This document shows positions 8,424-19,235 of a stretch of DNA of 64,000 bases, piece after piece; the stretch's first letter is position 1, and each line of letters begins with the position of its first letter. The DNA lies in contig NZ_CP044231.1 in NCBI RefSeq assembly GCF_008727755.1, positions 1,178,001 through 1,242,000 on the forward strand, in the 5' to 3' direction. Source of the DNA: Microbacterium caowuchunii. GTDB taxonomy: Bacteria > Actinomycetota > Actinomycetes > Actinomycetales > Microbacteriaceae. Under the pieces are notes generated by a model, which saw nothing but the letters and a program-made list of their open reading frames with translations, ran no database searches and was not told where the DNA came from. The position numbers and the translations under genes were made by a program.

Positions 8424-10138
8424 GAGTGCAACGAAAGATCGTCGGGCTGTTCGCCGGCGGAGCCGTGCTCGCCCTCGCGCTCACCGCATGCGCGGGCGGT
8501 GGCGGCGGAGGCGCGTCCGACGGCGGCGGCGAAGGTGGAGAGGCCACCACGATCGAGGGTGCCGACTACAACCCGCAGGCCAGGGAAGACCTGCAGGAGG
8601 GCGGCGACGTCACCTTCCCGATCAGCGAGATCACCCCGCAGCTGAACGTCAACCACTCCGACGGGTCGGTGGACACGGCCCGGATCTGGGAGTGGTACAA
8701 CCCCCAGACGATCCTCATGTCCCCCGAGGGGGAGGTCTCGGCGAACCCGAACTACCTCACCGACTGGACGACGGAGGAAGTCGACGGCAAGACCGTGGTC
8801 ACGTACACGATCAACCCGGAGGCCGTGTGGAACGACGGCACGCCGATGACATGGAAGTCCTACGAACAGACCTGGATCGCCAACCGGTCCATCGACGAGG
8901 GCTACGTGCCCAACACCACCGACGGGTACTCGCTCATCGAGTCCGTCGTCCAGGGCGACGACGAGCGCCAGGCGGTCGTGACCTTCTCGCAGGTCTATCC
9001 CTGGACGGACGGCCTCTTCTGGCACATCCTGCACCCCGCGGTGAACACCCCGGAGATCTTCAACGAGGGCTACCTCGGCGACCCGCACCCCGAGTGGGGC
9101 GCCGGGCCGTTCACGATCGACGAGTTCGACGCGAACGGCGGGACGGTCTCCTTCGTGCCGAACGAGAACTGGTGGGGCGACGCTCCGCTTCTCGAGACGG
9201 TGACGTTCCGCCAGCTCGACGACACGGCCATGCTCAACGCCTTCCGTGCCGGCGAGATCGACTACGCCGACAACCTGACCGCCGACAACCTCGCACAGGT
9301 CGAGGACATGGACGGCATCGAGATCTACCGTTCGCAGCGCACCTCGACGAACCTGCTCGAGATCGACGCGACGAAGCCGCAGTTCTCCGAGCTGGAGGTG
9401 CGCGAGGCGATCTTCAGGGCGATCAACCGCGATCAGATCAAGGACGTCGTGTGGAACAACCTCAACTACACCGAGCCCGACTCCGGCTCGCTGCTGCTGT
9501 TCCCCTTCCAGGACGGCTACGAGGACGCGCTGACCGAGGCGGGCTGGTCCTACGACGTGGATGCGGCCAACGCGCTCCTGGACGACGCCGGCTGGGTCGC
9601 GGGTGACGACGACGTCCGGGAGAAGGACGGCGTCCGCCTCGCGGGCGTGCTGCCGGTGTTCGGCGACGATCCCATCACCGAGGCGCGTGCCCGTGTCGTC
9701 CAGTCGCAGCTGGCCGAGATCGGACTCGACCTCGAGATCGACATCCGCCCGTCGCAGGACTTCTCCAGCGACCTCACCACGAAGAACTGGGATCTCGTGA
9801 TGCTCGGGTTCTCCTCGAGCGACCCGTACGGCGTCGCCTACATGTGCCAGCTCTACTGCTCCGACAGCGGGCTGAACCTGTCCAGCACCGGCACCGCGGA
9901 GATCGACGAGCGGATCGCGACGGAGGTCGCGGCGCTGCCCACCCAGGACGAGCAGACCGCCGCCGGCATCGCGCTGGAGTCGGAGATCATGGCCGAGACC
10001 TGGGGCATCCTGCCCCTGTACGCCGGACCGTGGATCGCCGCGGCGACGGAGGGTCTCGCCAACCTCACGCCCGAGACCTACACCGGTCTCGACCTGTTCG
10101 GGCTGCAGCCCGTCGAGAACGTGGGATGGATGAAGTAG
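8420..10138 (+). CDS. Peptide/nickel-type substrate-binding lipoprotein (SBP_bac_5)
   Basis: Extracytoplasmic solute receptor for the second importer. A 23-residue signal peptide ends in lipobox LTAC with C24 as the lipidated cysteine, followed by a glycine linker. The body is the SBP_bac_5 fold, including the family-typical WNDGTPMTWKSYEQTW region and a YYTEP-like peptide contact stretch. The 572-residue length fits the family. Start ATG 8420 has AAGGAG 8 bases upstream (8407-8412) and overlaps the ATPase stop. Being last in the operon, before a strong terminator, the operon order is permease-permease-ATPase-receptor. Ligand unknown; peptides are likeliest. Confidence 0.95.
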   Translation: MRVQRKIVGLFAGGAVLALALTACAGGGGGGASDGGGEGGEATTIEGADYNPQAREDLQEGGDVTFPISEITPQLNVNHSDGSVDTARIWEWYNPQTILMSPEGEVSANPNYLTDWTTEEVDGKTVVTYTINPEAVWNDGTPMTWKSYEQTWIANRSIDEGYVPNTTDGYSLIESVVQGDDERQAVVTFSQVYPWTDGLFWHILHPAVNTPEIFNEGYLGDPHPEWGAGPFTIDEFDANGGTVSFVPNENWWGDAPLLETVTFRQLDDTAMLNAFRAGEIDYADNLTADNLAQVEDMDGIEIYRSQRTSTNLLEIDATKPQFSELEVREAIFRAINRDQIKDVVWNNLNYTEPDSGSLLLFPFQDGYEDALTEAGWSYDVDAANALLDDAGWVAGDDDVREKDGVRLAGVLPVFGDDPITEARARVVQSQLAEIGLDLEIDIRPSQDFSSDLTTKNWDLVMLGFSSSDPYGVAYMCQLYCSDSGLNLSSTGTAEIDERIATEVAALPTQDEQTAAGIALESEIMAETWGILPLYAGPWIAAATEGLANLTPETYTGLDLFGLQPVENVGWMK

Positions 10139-10153
10139 GCCGTCCGAGACGGC

Positions 10154-10193
10154 GGCAGCGGGCCCGGGGGAGCGATCCACCGGGCCCGCTGCC
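10154..10193 (+). terminator. Strong GC hairpin after transporter operon
   Basis: Perfect 14-bp stem (GGCAGCGGGCCCGG and its complement) with a 12-base loop, 15 bases past the stop. No T-run, as is usual for actinobacterial I-shaped terminators. Confidence 0.8.
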
Positions 10194-10259
10194 GTGCGTG
10201 CGGACGGACCCGGGAGGACCCCGATCGGGTCCTCTCGGGGTGCTCGCAGCCGCCTGCGG

Positions 10260-10265
10260 TAGGGT
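10260..10265 (+). promoter_or_regulatory. Probable -10 of typA
   Basis: TAGGGT (TAnnnT type) lies 48 bases before the typA start. The implied leader of about 40 bases contains the ribosome-binding site AAGGA near 10301. Confidence 0.45.
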
Positions 10266-10313
10266 GGACCGTCCGGAATCCCGGAAAAAACCTCCACTGC
10301 AAGGAATCCCCGT

Positions 10314-12224
<1,911 letters not shown>

Positions 12225-12246
12225 TCCTCGGCTCCGGCCGTAGCGC

Positions 12247-12287
12247 ATCCGCCGTCCGCTCCCACCTCGCGGGGGAGGGCGGCGGAT
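12247..12287 (+). terminator. Hairpin after typA
   Basis: ATCCGCCG pairs with CGGCGGAT, with an inner CTCCC/GGGAG helix, 23 bases after the typA stop and immediately before the azlC promoter. Confidence 0.6.
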
Positions 12288-12292
12288 CGCTA

Positions 12293-12298
12293 TATCCT
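12293..12298 (+). promoter_or_regulatory. -10 element of azlC, predicts leaderless mRNA
   Basis: TATCCT ends 6 bases before ATG 12305. Transcription would begin at about the start codon. Confidence 0.55.
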
Positions 12299-12304
12299 CG
12301 GAGG

Positions 12305-13021
12305 ATGGGACGCGGGCCGGATCCGGAGCACCGGCGTGCCGTCCGTCAGGGGCTGGCCGTGGCGCTCGCGACCAGTGCCTACGGCATCTCCTTCGGCGCA
12401 CTCGGCGTCGCCTCGGGCCTGGACATCTGGCAGACCTGCGTGCTGAGTCTGCTGATGTTCACCGGTGGCTCCCAGTTCGCGTTCGTCGGGGTGATCGCCT
12501 CCGGGGGACTCGCCGCTGCGCCCGCGGCGATCGCCTCGGCGGCGCTCCTCGGCGTGCGCAACGTCGCCTACGGCATGCGGATGTCGCCCGTGGTCGGCGG
12601 CGGTTTCCGGCGCAAGGCCGCGGCGGCCATGTTCACGATCGATGAGTCGACTGCCGTGGCGCTCGCGCAGCCCACGCCACGGTCCCGGGCGTGGGGGTTC
12701 TGGGTCACCGGTATCGGCATCTACGTGGGGTGGAACCTCTCGACGCTGCTCGGTGCGCTCCTCGGCGACGTCCTCGGGGACCCGCGCGCCTACGGGCTGG
12801 ATGCCGCGGCGGCCGCCGCCTTCCTCGCCCTCCTGTGGCCGCGGCTGCGCGGACGCCAGGCGATCGCCGTGGGGGTGGCCGCGGCGGTCGTGGCGACCGT
12901 GCTGACGCCCGCCCTGATGCCGGGGCTGCCCGTCCTCATCGCGGCGCTGGTGGCGATCGTGGTGGGCTGGTTCAACTGGCTCGGACGGCGCGACGCCGTA
13001 TCGGGTGGGGGAGCCGCATGA
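12305..13021 (+). CDS. azlC: AzlC family branched-chain amino acid export permease
   Basis: Large subunit of the AzlCD two-component exporter for branched-chain amino acids. The 238-residue protein is almost entirely hydrophobic, with a short charged N-terminus. It carries the family signature SAYGISFGALGVASGLD near the first helix and FTGGSQFAFVGVIASGG in the second/third. The frame is open upstream, but ATG 12305 is the first start that gives the conserved N-terminus, and a -10 element at 12293-12298 places the transcription start on it. GGAGG abuts the ATG directly, too close to act as a Shine-Dalgarno. azlD follows by ATGA overlap. Confidence 0.92.
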   Translation: MGRGPDPEHRRAVRQGLAVALATSAYGISFGALGVASGLDIWQTCVLSLLMFTGGSQFAFVGVIASGGLAAAPAAIASAALLGVRNVAYGMRMSPVVGGGFRRKAAAAMFTIDESTAVALAQPTPRSRAWGFWVTGIGIYVGWNLSTLLGALLGDVLGDPRAYGLDAAAAAAFLALLWPRLRGRQAIAVGVAAAVVATVLTPALMPGLPVLIAALVAIVVGWFNWLGRRDAVSGGGAA

Positions 13022-13332
13022 CGCTCTGGACGGCCGTCCTCCTGGCCGCCATCGTGTGCGTCGCGCTGAAGACGGTGGGCTACCTGCTGCCGGCGTCGCT
13101 CCTGTCCGCACCGCGACCGGCGCGGATCTCCGATCTCCTGACGGTGGCGCTGCTGGGCGCGCTCGTCGCCGTCCAGGCGCTCGGCGTCGGTCAGGCGGTC
13201 ACCGTCGACGCCCGCGTGCCGGCCCTCCTCGCCGCCGGGGTGCTGCTCGCCCTCCGGGCCCCTTTCCTCGTCGTGGTGGTCGCCGCCGCCCTGGTCGCGG
13301 CGCTCCTGCGGCTGCTCGGATGGGCTGCATGA
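13018..13332 (+). CDS. azlD: AzlD family transport subunit
   Basis: Small partner of AzlC: 104 residues, four predicted membrane helices and conserved charged KTVGYLLPASLL in the first. Start ATG 13018 overlaps the azlC stop by 4 bases, so the two are co-translated. Size and position downstream of azlC are exactly those of the family. Confidence 0.92.
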   Translation: MTLWTAVLLAAIVCVALKTVGYLLPASLLSAPRPARISDLLTVALLGALVAVQALGVGQAVTVDARVPALLAAGVLLALRAPFLVVVVAAALVAALLRLLGWAA

Positions 13333-13342
13333 GATGACCGCG

Positions 13343-13348
13343 TAGAAT
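13343..13348 (+). promoter_or_regulatory. -10 element of the 13355 gene, predicts leaderless mRNA
   Basis: TAGAAT ends 6 bases before GTG 13355. Confidence 0.55.
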
Positions 13349-13354
13349 CCGCTG

Positions 13355-13741
13355 GTGGGTTCCCGTTCCTCCCGTCTCGCAGCCTGGGCCATCGCCCTCG
13401 TCGTCGGCCTCGTCTACGGCGCGGCCGGTTCGCTCGCGCACGCCTCCTTCCTCGGCGTGGTGCCCGTCGGGCTGATCCTGGGCGTCATCGGCGCGGGCGC
13501 ACTGGTGATCGCACTCCGGCTGCTCACCGGTGACCGCTGGGCCGCCCTCGCCGGAGGCGGCGGCATCATGCTGGCCACGTACTTCTTCTCCCTGCCGTCC
13601 CCGGGCGGGTCCGTGCTGTTCACGGTGGCCAACGAGGGCCTCGCCCTGACCTGGATGGCGAGCGCCCCCGTGCTCACCGCGCTCGTGGTGGCGTGGCCGG
13701 ACCTGAGCGGTGTACGCCGAGCCCGTTCCGAGTCGAACTAG
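13355..13741 (+). CDS. Small four-helix membrane protein upstream of ferredoxin (DUF6113-like)
   Basis: 128-residue hydrophobic protein with about four membrane helices, a basic N-terminus (SRSSRL) and a basic C-terminal tail (RRARSE). I recognise it as the conserved actinobacterial membrane protein found before the 7Fe-ferredoxin gene, probably DUF6113, but I cannot assign a function. GTG 13355 is supported by the -10 hexamer 6 bases upstream. It ends 9 bases before fdxA, which has its own predicted promoter inside this gene's 3' end. Confidence 0.75.
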   Translation: MGSRSSRLAAWAIALVVGLVYGAAGSLAHASFLGVVPVGLILGVIGAGALVIALRLLTGDRWAALAGGGGIMLATYFFSLPSPGGSVLFTVANEGLALTWMASAPVLTALVVAWPDLSGVRRARSESN

Positions 13742-13744
13742 ACT
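13739..13744 (+). promoter_or_regulatory. -10 element of fdxA, predicts leaderless mRNA
   Basis: TAGACT overlaps the stop codon of the preceding gene and ends 6 bases before GTG 13751. Confidence 0.6.
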
Positions 13745-13750
13745 GTTGCC

Positions 13751-14071
13751 GTGACGTATGTGATCGCTCTTCCGTGCGTCGATGTCAAGGATCGCGCCTG
13801 CATCGATGAGTGCCCCGTCGACTGCATCTACGAGGGGGAACGCTCCCTCTACATCCACCCCGACGAGTGCGTCGACTGCGGTGCATGCGAACCGGTGTGC
13901 CCGGTCGAGGCGATCTACTACGAGGACGACCTGCCGGACGAATGGCAGGACTACTACAAGGCCAACGTCGAGTTCTTCGACGACGTGGGCTCGCCCGGTG
14001 GGGCGGCGAAGGTGGGTGTGATCCACAAGGATCACCCGCTCATCGCGGCACTCCCGCCGCAGGGCGAATGA
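13751..14071 (+). CDS. fdxA: 7Fe ferredoxin ([3Fe-4S][4Fe-4S])
   Basis: Small electron carrier. Cysteine spacing matches Azotobacter ferredoxin I: C9, C17 and C50 would bind the [3Fe-4S] cluster, and C21, C40, C43 and C46 the [4Fe-4S] cluster, with C25 as the extra free cysteine. The acidic C-terminal half ([13 protein letters not shown]) is the usual extension of actinobacterial FdxA/FdxC, and 106 aa is the family length. GTG 13751 is fixed by the -10 element and the conserved TYVIALPC start. It is followed 12 bases later by the dapC-like aminotransferase, the same pairing as in mycobacteria. Confidence 0.97.
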   Translation: MTYVIALPCVDVKDRACIDECPVDCIYEGERSLYIHPDECVDCGACEPVCPVEAIYYEDDLPDEWQDYYKANVEFFDDVGSPGGAAKVGVIHKDHPLIAALPPQGE

Positions 14072-14083
14072 GCATCCGCTGAG

Positions 14084-15193
14084 ATGGGTGTCGCAGACCT
14101 CGCCGAGTATCCCTGGGACGCCGTCGCCCCGTACGCGGAGACCGCCCGGTCCCACCCCGACGGCATCGTCGACCTCTCGATCGGTTCGCCCGTCGACCCG
14201 ACTCCGCCCCTGATCGCGGCGGCCCTCGCGGCCGCGACGGACGCGCACGCCTATCCGGCGACCCTCGGCACCCCGCCGCTCCGAGAGGCGATCGTCGACT
14301 GGTTCTCGCGCAGACGGGGGGTCACCGGTCTGAGCCCCGCCCACGTGCTGCCGACGATCGGTTCCAAGGAACTGGTGGCCCTGCTGCCGCTCCTGCTGGG
14401 TCTCGGGCCGGGCGACGTCGTGGTTCATCCGCGTGCGGCGTATCCCACGTACGAGGTCGGTGCGCGTCTCGTCGACGCCACCCCCGTCGCGGCGGACGAC
14501 CCGGAGGACTGGCCGGAGGGGACCCGTCTGGTCTGGATCAACTCCCCGGGCAACCCGGACGGACGCGTGTGGGATGTGCCGGAACTGCGACGCGCCCGCG
14601 AACGGGCACGTCAGCTCGGTGCGGTGCTCGTCGGGGACGAGTGCTATGCGGAACTCGGCTGGGAGGCTCCGTGGGACGCGCGTCCCATCCCGTCCGTGCT
14701 CGACCCGGCCGTCACCGGGGGCGACCCGGCGGGAGTGCTCTCGGTGTACTCGCTGAGCAAGCAGTCGAACCTCGCCGGTTACCGCGCCGCCTTCCTCGCC
14801 GGTGATCGGGACATCGTGGCGCGGCTGCTGACGGCCCGCAAACACCTCGGGCTGATGCTGCCGGCGCCCGTGCAGGCAGCCATGACGGCGGCACTCGGAG
14901 ACGACCGGCACGTGCAGGAGCAGAAGGAACGGTACGCGCGCCGCCGTGCTGTCCTCCGCCCGGCCGTGGAGGCCTACGGGTTCCGCATCGACCGCAGCGA
15001 GGCCGGACTGTACCTCTGGGCCACCCGCGACGAGGATGCGTGGACGAGCGTCGCGCGCCTGGCGGAGCTGGGCATCCTGTCCGGTCCCGGCCACTTCTAC
15101 GGACCGTTCCACACGCGGCACATCCGCCTGTCGCTGACCGCGAGCGACGAGCGCATCGCCGCAGCGGCAGTGCGACTGCGGACCGCTTCGTAG
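14084..15193 (+). CDS. dapC: Succinyldiaminopimelate aminotransferase DapC (class I/II fold)
   Basis: PLP-dependent transaminase for the succinylase branch of meso-diaminopimelate/lysine synthesis (N-succinyl-2-amino-6-ketopimelate to N-succinyl-LL-diaminopimelate). The PLP lysine is K226 in SVYSLSKQSNLAGYR, and D185 in VLVGDECYAELGW contacts the cofactor nitrogen. INSPGNPDG at 152-160 matches the NPxG motif. The 369-aa length and the position right after fdxA are characteristic of actinobacterial DapC. ATG 14084 has only a weak ribosome-binding site, so expression may rely on coupling from fdxA. dapD and dapE are 4-6 kb away. Confidence 0.9.
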   Translation: MGVADLAEYPWDAVAPYAETARSHPDGIVDLSIGSPVDPTPPLIAAALAAATDAHAYPATLGTPPLREAIVDWFSRRRGVTGLSPAHVLPTIGSKELVALLPLLLGLGPGDVVVHPRAAYPTYEVGARLVDATPVAADDPEDWPEGTRLVWINSPGNPDGRVWDVPELRRARERARQLGAVLVGDECYAELGWEAPWDARPIPSVLDPAVTGGDPAGVLSVYSLSKQSNLAGYRAAFLAGDRDIVARLLTARKHLGLMLPAPVQAAMTAALGDDRHVQEQKERYARRRAVLRPAVEAYGFRIDRSEAGLYLWATRDEDAWTSVARLAELGILSGPGHFYGPFHTRHIRLSLTASDERIAAAAVRLRTAS

Positions 15194-15253
15194 GATATCT
15201 CCACTCGAATTCGGCTTCCTTTAGCGGCGACCACTGTAGGCCCCGGCCGCCGC

Positions 15254-15259
15254 TAGGCT
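15254..15259 (+). promoter_or_regulatory. Possible -10 of citrate synthase gene
   Basis: TAGGCT is the best TAnnnT hexamer in the 155-base gap and would give a leader of about 83 bases carrying AAGGAGG at 15338-15344. Confidence 0.35.
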
Positions 15260-15348
15260 GTATTCGACCGGTGATGCTGATCAGGCGCGCCGGAAGGACC
15301 GCCATCGGCGGTCGGAACCCCGACGATTATCGATCGCAAGGAGGCGCC

Positions 15349-16647
15349 GTGAGCGATGCCGGCTCGCCGCAGGACAAAGCAACTCTGACCGTCGGGGATC
15401 GCACAGCCGAATTCGCTGTGCTCCGCGCCACGGACGGCGCTCCTGCCATCGACATCTCTTCGCTGACCAGACAGACCGGTCACACCTCGCTGGACTACGG
15501 CTTCGTCAACACGGCCGCCACCAAGTCCGCGATCACGTACATCGACGGCGACCAGGGCATCCTGCGCTACCGCGGCTACCCGATCGAGCAGCTCGCCAAG
15601 AACTCGACCTACCTCGAGATCGCCTGGCTCCTGATCTACGGCGAACTGCCGAGCGCATCGGAGCTCGCCGACTTCGACACCCGCATCCGCCGGCACACCC
15701 TGCTGCACGAGGACCTCAAGCGCTTCTTCTCCGCGCTGCCGCACACCGCCCACCCGATGTCGGTGCTGTCGGCGGCCACCGCGGCGCTCTCGACCTATTA
15801 CGAGTCGCACTCGGACCCGCACAACCCCGAGCACGTCGAGCTCAACACCATCCGGATGCTGGCGAAGCTGCCCGTCATCGCGGCCTACGCGCACAAGAAG
15901 AGCGTCGGTCAGGCGTTCCTCTACCCGGACAACTCCCTGAGCTTCGTCGACAACTTCCTGAAGCTCAACTTCGGCGTGCTCAGCGAGGAGTACGAGATCA
16001 GCCCGGTCATGTCCCGTGCCCTCGAGCGTCTGCTCATCCTGCACGAGGACCACGAGCAGAACGCGTCCACCTCGACCGTGCGTCTGGTCGGCTCGACCGG
16101 CGCCAACCTGTTCTCCTCCATCTCCGCCGGCATCAACGCCCTCTCCGGCCCCCTGCACGGCGGTGCGAACGAGGCCGTGCTGGAGATGCTCGGTCGCATG
16201 CGGGACTCCGGCGAGAGCGTGCAGCGCTTCGTCGAGCGCGTGAAGAACAAGGAAGACGGCGTGAAGCTCATGGGCTTCGGGCACCGCGTCTACAAGAACT
16301 ACGACCCGCGCGCCAAGCTCGTCAAGGAGTCCGCGGACGAGGTGCTCGCCGAGCTCGGCGTGAGCGACCCGCTCCTCGACCTGGCGAAGGAGCTCGAGGA
16401 GATCGCGCTCAACGACGATTACTTCAAGGAGCGTCGTCTCTACCCGAACGTCGACTTCTACACCGGCGTGATCTACAAGGCCATGGGCTTCCCGACGCGG
16501 ATGTTCACCGTGCTGTTCGCGATCGGCCGTCTGCCCGGCTGGCTGGCGCACTGGCGCGAGATGAACACCGACCCGCAGACGAAGATCGGCCGCCCGCAGC
16601 AGCTGTACACGGGCGCTCCGGAGCGCAACTACCCCGGCGCCGGCTGA
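15349..16647 (+). CDS. gltA: Citrate synthase (type II/hexameric, GltA)
   Basis: Condenses oxaloacetate and acetyl-CoA at the entry of the TCA cycle. The 432-residue chain shows an N-terminal beta-region (TVGDRTAEF) typical of type II enzymes, plus the catalytic histidines in SGPLHGGANE and GFGHRVYKNYDPR and the aspartate in YPNVDFYTG. The frame is open well upstream; GTG 15349 is chosen because AAGGAGG at 15338-15344 precedes it by 4 bases and the conserved protein begins here. It is monocistronic and ends at a long perfect hairpin. Confidence 0.97.
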   Translation: MSDAGSPQDKATLTVGDRTAEFAVLRATDGAPAIDISSLTRQTGHTSLDYGFVNTAATKSAITYIDGDQGILRYRGYPIEQLAKNSTYLEIAWLLIYGELPSASELADFDTRIRRHTLLHEDLKRFFSALPHTAHPMSVLSAATAALSTYYESHSDPHNPEHVELNTIRMLAKLPVIAAYAHKKSVGQAFLYPDNSLSFVDNFLKLNFGVLSEEYEISPVMSRALERLLILHEDHEQNASTSTVRLVGSTGANLFSSISAGINALSGPLHGGANEAVLEMLGRMRDSGESVQRFVERVKNKEDGVKLMGFGHRVYKNYDPRAKLVKESADEVLAELGVSDPLLDLAKELEEIALNDDYFKERRLYPNVDFYTGVIYKAMGFPTRMFTVLFAIGRLPGWLAHWREMNTDPQTKIGRPQQLYTGAPERNYPGAG

Positions 16648-16660
16648 CCACCGCCGCACG

Positions 16661-16706
16661 ACGACGATGAGGGGCCCGGGCACACGCCCGGGCCCCTCAT
16701 CGTCGT
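16661..16706 (+). terminator. 21-bp perfect hairpin after gltA
   Basis: Arms at 16661-16681 and 16686-16706 pair without mismatch around loop ACAC, followed by TGTT. Exceptionally stable. Confidence 0.9.
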
Positions 16707-16746
16707 TGTTATCCGGAAGACCCTGTCGCCGGAGCCGCTCGTCCCC

Positions 16747-16752
16747 TAACGT
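16747..16752 (+). promoter_or_regulatory. Possible -10 of lactate permease gene
   Basis: TAACGT, 29 bases before ATG 16782, leaving room for GAGGGGA as ribosome-binding site. Confidence 0.4.
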
Positions 16753-16781
16753 GTGAGGGCCGACTGGCGAGGGGAGACCGG

Positions 16782-18383
16782 ATGTGGATCCAGACCACCG
16801 ACCCGCTGGGTAACGGACTGTTGTCGGCGCTGACCGCCGCCGTCCCGATCCTGGTCTTCCTGATCGGGCTCGTGGTGCTGAAGCTCAAAGGCATCGTCGC
16901 GGCTGCCATCGCGCTGGTGGCGGAGGTGCTGGTCGCGGTGCTCGTCTTCGGGATGCCGGCTCCCGCCGCCGCCGGAGCAGGACTGCTGGGGCTGCTGACC
17001 GCGATCTGGCCGATCGCGTACATCATCGTCATGGCCGTGTGGCTCTACCGCCTGGCCGTCGTGAGCGGCCGCTTCGCCGTCATCCGCGCGTCGATCGGCG
17101 GCATCTCCTCGGACCAGCGCATCCAGGTGCTGCTGATCAGCTTCTCCTTCGGCGCCTTCCTCGAGGGGGCGGCCGGGTTCGGCGTGCCGATCGCCATCTG
17201 TGCGGCTCTGCTGGTCCAACTGGGGTTCCGTCCGGTCAAGGCGGCGATGCTCTCACTGGTGGCGAACGCGGGAGCGGGGGCGTACGGGGCGATCGGCATC
17301 CCGGTGATCGTCGGGGCGCAGGTGACCGGCATCGACGTCTCCGAGCTCTCCCGGGCGCTCGTGGTGCTGCTGCAGCCGTTGACGCTGCTGATCCCCTTCC
17401 TCCTGGTGCTGATCCTCGACGGATGGCGGGGGTTGCGCGAGACGTGGCCGGCCACCCTGGTCGTCACGGTGGTCTTCAGCGGGATCCAGGCCGGTGTGCT
17501 CTGGTTCCTCGGACCGGAACTGGCCGACGTCGGCGCGGGCCTCGGGGCGATGGTCGCGGTGTTCCTGCTGGGACGGGTGTGGCAGCCCCGCCGTATCTTC
17601 CGCGAGGACGGGGCGGAGGCGCCGGTCGTCGAGCGCCATTCGCTGGGCGCGATCGTGTCGGCCTGGAGCCCGTTCTACATCCTGACCGCGTTCATCCTGA
17701 TCTGGTCGATCCCCGCGTTCAAGGAGCTGTTCACCACGGGGCCACTCTCCGGCACGGTCTTCACCTGGCCCATTCCCGGACTCGCGGGGGAGGTCGGCTA
17801 CGAGAACGGTGACGTGGTCAGCGCCGCGTTCAGCCTCACACCGCTGAACGCGACCGGCACGGCCATCCTCCTGGCGGTGATCGTGTCGTTCCTGACGACG
17901 TCCGCCCTGCACCTGCGCGACCTGTTCCACGAACTGTGGCGCACACTCGCCGAGCTGTGGCAGGCGCTCGTGCTCATCGCGCTGATCCTCATGCTCGCGA
18001 ACATCGCGAACTACTCCGGGGGCTCCGCCTCGATGGGCGCGGCCCTGGCCGCGACCGGTCCGGTCTTCCCGCTGCTCGCGCCCATCATCGGCTGGATCGG
18101 CGTGTTCCTCACCGGCTCCGTCGTGAACAACAACACCCTGTTCGGCCCGCTCCAGGTGGCGACGGCCGAGCGCATCGGCGTCGACCCGGCTCTGCTCGTG
18201 GCCGGGAACACCGCCGGCGGCACCACGGCCAAGGTCGTCTCGCCCCAGTCCATCGCGATCGCCGCCGGCGCGGTCGGACTCGCCGGGCGCGAGGGGGAGA
18301 TCCTCCGTTCGGCGATCGGCTACAGCCTGGGCATGCTGGCGTTCATCTGCGCCTGGAGCTTCCTGCTGGCGCTGCTGTTCTGA
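16782..18383 (+). CDS. lctP: L-lactate permease (LctP/LldP family)
   Basis: Proton-coupled lactate/glycolate uptake carrier, 533 aa, with about 12-14 membrane helices. Family hallmarks include FGAFLEGAAGFGVPIAICAA near residues 125-145, GAYGAIGIPVIVGAQ near 165-180, and the C-terminal VVNNNTLFGPLQ and GGTTAKVVSPQSIAIA. ATG 16782 follows GAGGGGA at a good distance. No lactate dehydrogenase or regulator gene is adjacent, so the gene stands alone between gltA and the convergent ppk2. Functional proximity to central carbon metabolism is suggestive only. Confidence 0.94.
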   Translation: MWIQTTDPLGNGLLSALTAAVPILVFLIGLVVLKLKGIVAAAIALVAEVLVAVLVFGMPAPAAAGAGLLGLLTAIWPIAYIIVMAVWLYRLAVVSGRFAVIRASIGGISSDQRIQVLLISFSFGAFLEGAAGFGVPIAICAALLVQLGFRPVKAAMLSLVANAGAGAYGAIGIPVIVGAQVTGIDVSELSRALVVLLQPLTLLIPFLLVLILDGWRGLRETWPATLVVTVVFSGIQAGVLWFLGPELADVGAGLGAMVAVFLLGRVWQPRRIFREDGAEAPVVERHSLGAIVSAWSPFYILTAFILIWSIPAFKELFTTGPLSGTVFTWPIPGLAGEVGYENGDVVSAAFSLTPLNATGTAILLAVIVSFLTTSALHLRDLFHELWRTLAELWQALVLIALILMLANIANYSGGSASMGAALAATGPVFPLLAPIIGWIGVFLTGSVVNNNTLFGPLQVATAERIGVDPALLVAGNTAGGTTAKVVSPQSIAIAAGAVGLAGREGEILRSAIGYSLGMLAFICAWSFLLALLF

Positions 18384-18389
18384 ACCGCC

Positions 18390-18432
18390 GCCGCGGCGCA
18401 CCCGCGGCGCACCCGCGGCGCACCCGCGGCGG
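18390..18432. repeat. 11-bp GC-rich tandem repeat in a convergent spacer
   Basis: The unit CCCGCGGCGCA occurs about 3.9 times in a row between lctP and ppk2, which converge. Each unit contains the self-complementary core CCGCGG, so transcripts from either side could fold. No conventional terminator hairpin is present otherwise. Confidence 0.85.
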
Positions 18433-18443
18433 ACGCGACCCGG

Positions 18444-19235
18444 TCAGAGACCGGCGACGTGATCCGGCACGAGGCCGTCGTCGTCGCGCGGAGGACGCGT
18501 GTACCCGCCGGAGGCGGGGCGGGACGGGATCTCGATGTCCTCCCTGGACACGGGCTCCCAGGGGATGCGGTCCAGGAGATGGTGGATCATGTTGATCCGC
18601 CCGCGGCGCTTGTCCTCGTTGTCCACCTCGTACCACGGGGCCTCCGGGATGTCCGTGTGCAGGATCATCGCGTCCTTCGCGCGGGAGTAGTCCTCCCATT
18701 TGGTGATGGAGAGCACGTCGTTCGGGCTGAGCTTCCACCGCCGCATGGGGTCCTCGGCACGGGACTGGAATCGCTTCTCCTGCTCCACGTCGGAGACCGA
18801 GAACCAGTACTTCAGCAGGATGATGCCCTCTTCCACCAGCATCCGCTCGAAGATCGGCGCCTGATGCAGGAACCGGTGGTACTGATCCGGGGTGCAGTAG
18901 CCCATGACGTGCTCGACCCCTGCCCGGTTGTACCAGGACCGGTCCATCAGGACGATCTCCCCTGCGGCGGGGAGGTGCGCGATGTAGCGCTGGAAGTACC
19001 ACTGGGTGCGTTCGCGCTCCGTCGGAGTGGGGAGGGCGACGATGCGCGTGACCCGGGGGTTCAGGTACTCGGAGACGCGCTTGATCGTCGATCCCTTGCC
19101 GGCGGCGTCCCTGCCCTCGAAGATCACCACGATGCGGGCGCCGGTCGCCTGCACCCAGGCCTGCATGTCGACGAGCTGTGCCTGCAGCCGTGCCAGTTCG
19201 GCCTCGTAGCGCTTCTTGGGCAGGGATGCACTCAT
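18444..19235 (-). CDS. ppk2: Polyphosphate kinase 2 (class I PPK2)
   Basis: Uses polyphosphate to phosphorylate nucleoside diphosphates, or the reverse. One PPK2 domain in 263 aa: Walker [11 protein letters not shown] at 40-49, lid region beginning [20 protein letters not shown] at 61-80, Walker B MDRSWYNR at 97-104. The fold's conserved KYWFSVS and [13 protein letters not shown] stretches follow. A single domain of this length suits class I. ATG overlaps the dapD stop by 4 bases, so it is transcribed and translated with dapD, an unexpected pairing of amino-acid synthesis and polyphosphate metabolism. Confidence 0.95.
   Translation of the reverse strand: MSASLPKKRYEAELARLQAQLVDMQAWVQATGARIVVIFEGRDAAGKGSTIKRVSEYLNPRVTRIVALPTPTERERTQWYFQRYIAHLPAAGEIVLMDRSWYNRAGVEHVMGYCTPDQYHRFLHQAPIFERMLVEEGIILLKYWFSVSDVEQEKRFQSRAEDPMRRWKLSPNDVLSITKWEDYSRAKDAMILHTDIPEAPWYEVDNEDKRRGRINMIHHLLDRIPWEPVSREDIEIPSRPASGGYTRPPRDDDGLVPDHVAGL

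Noticed and set aside
1..10138. The two transporter cassettes as a recent segmental duplication
   Set aside because: Permeases and ATPases are only family-level similar, and the cysteine tails and gene content differ.
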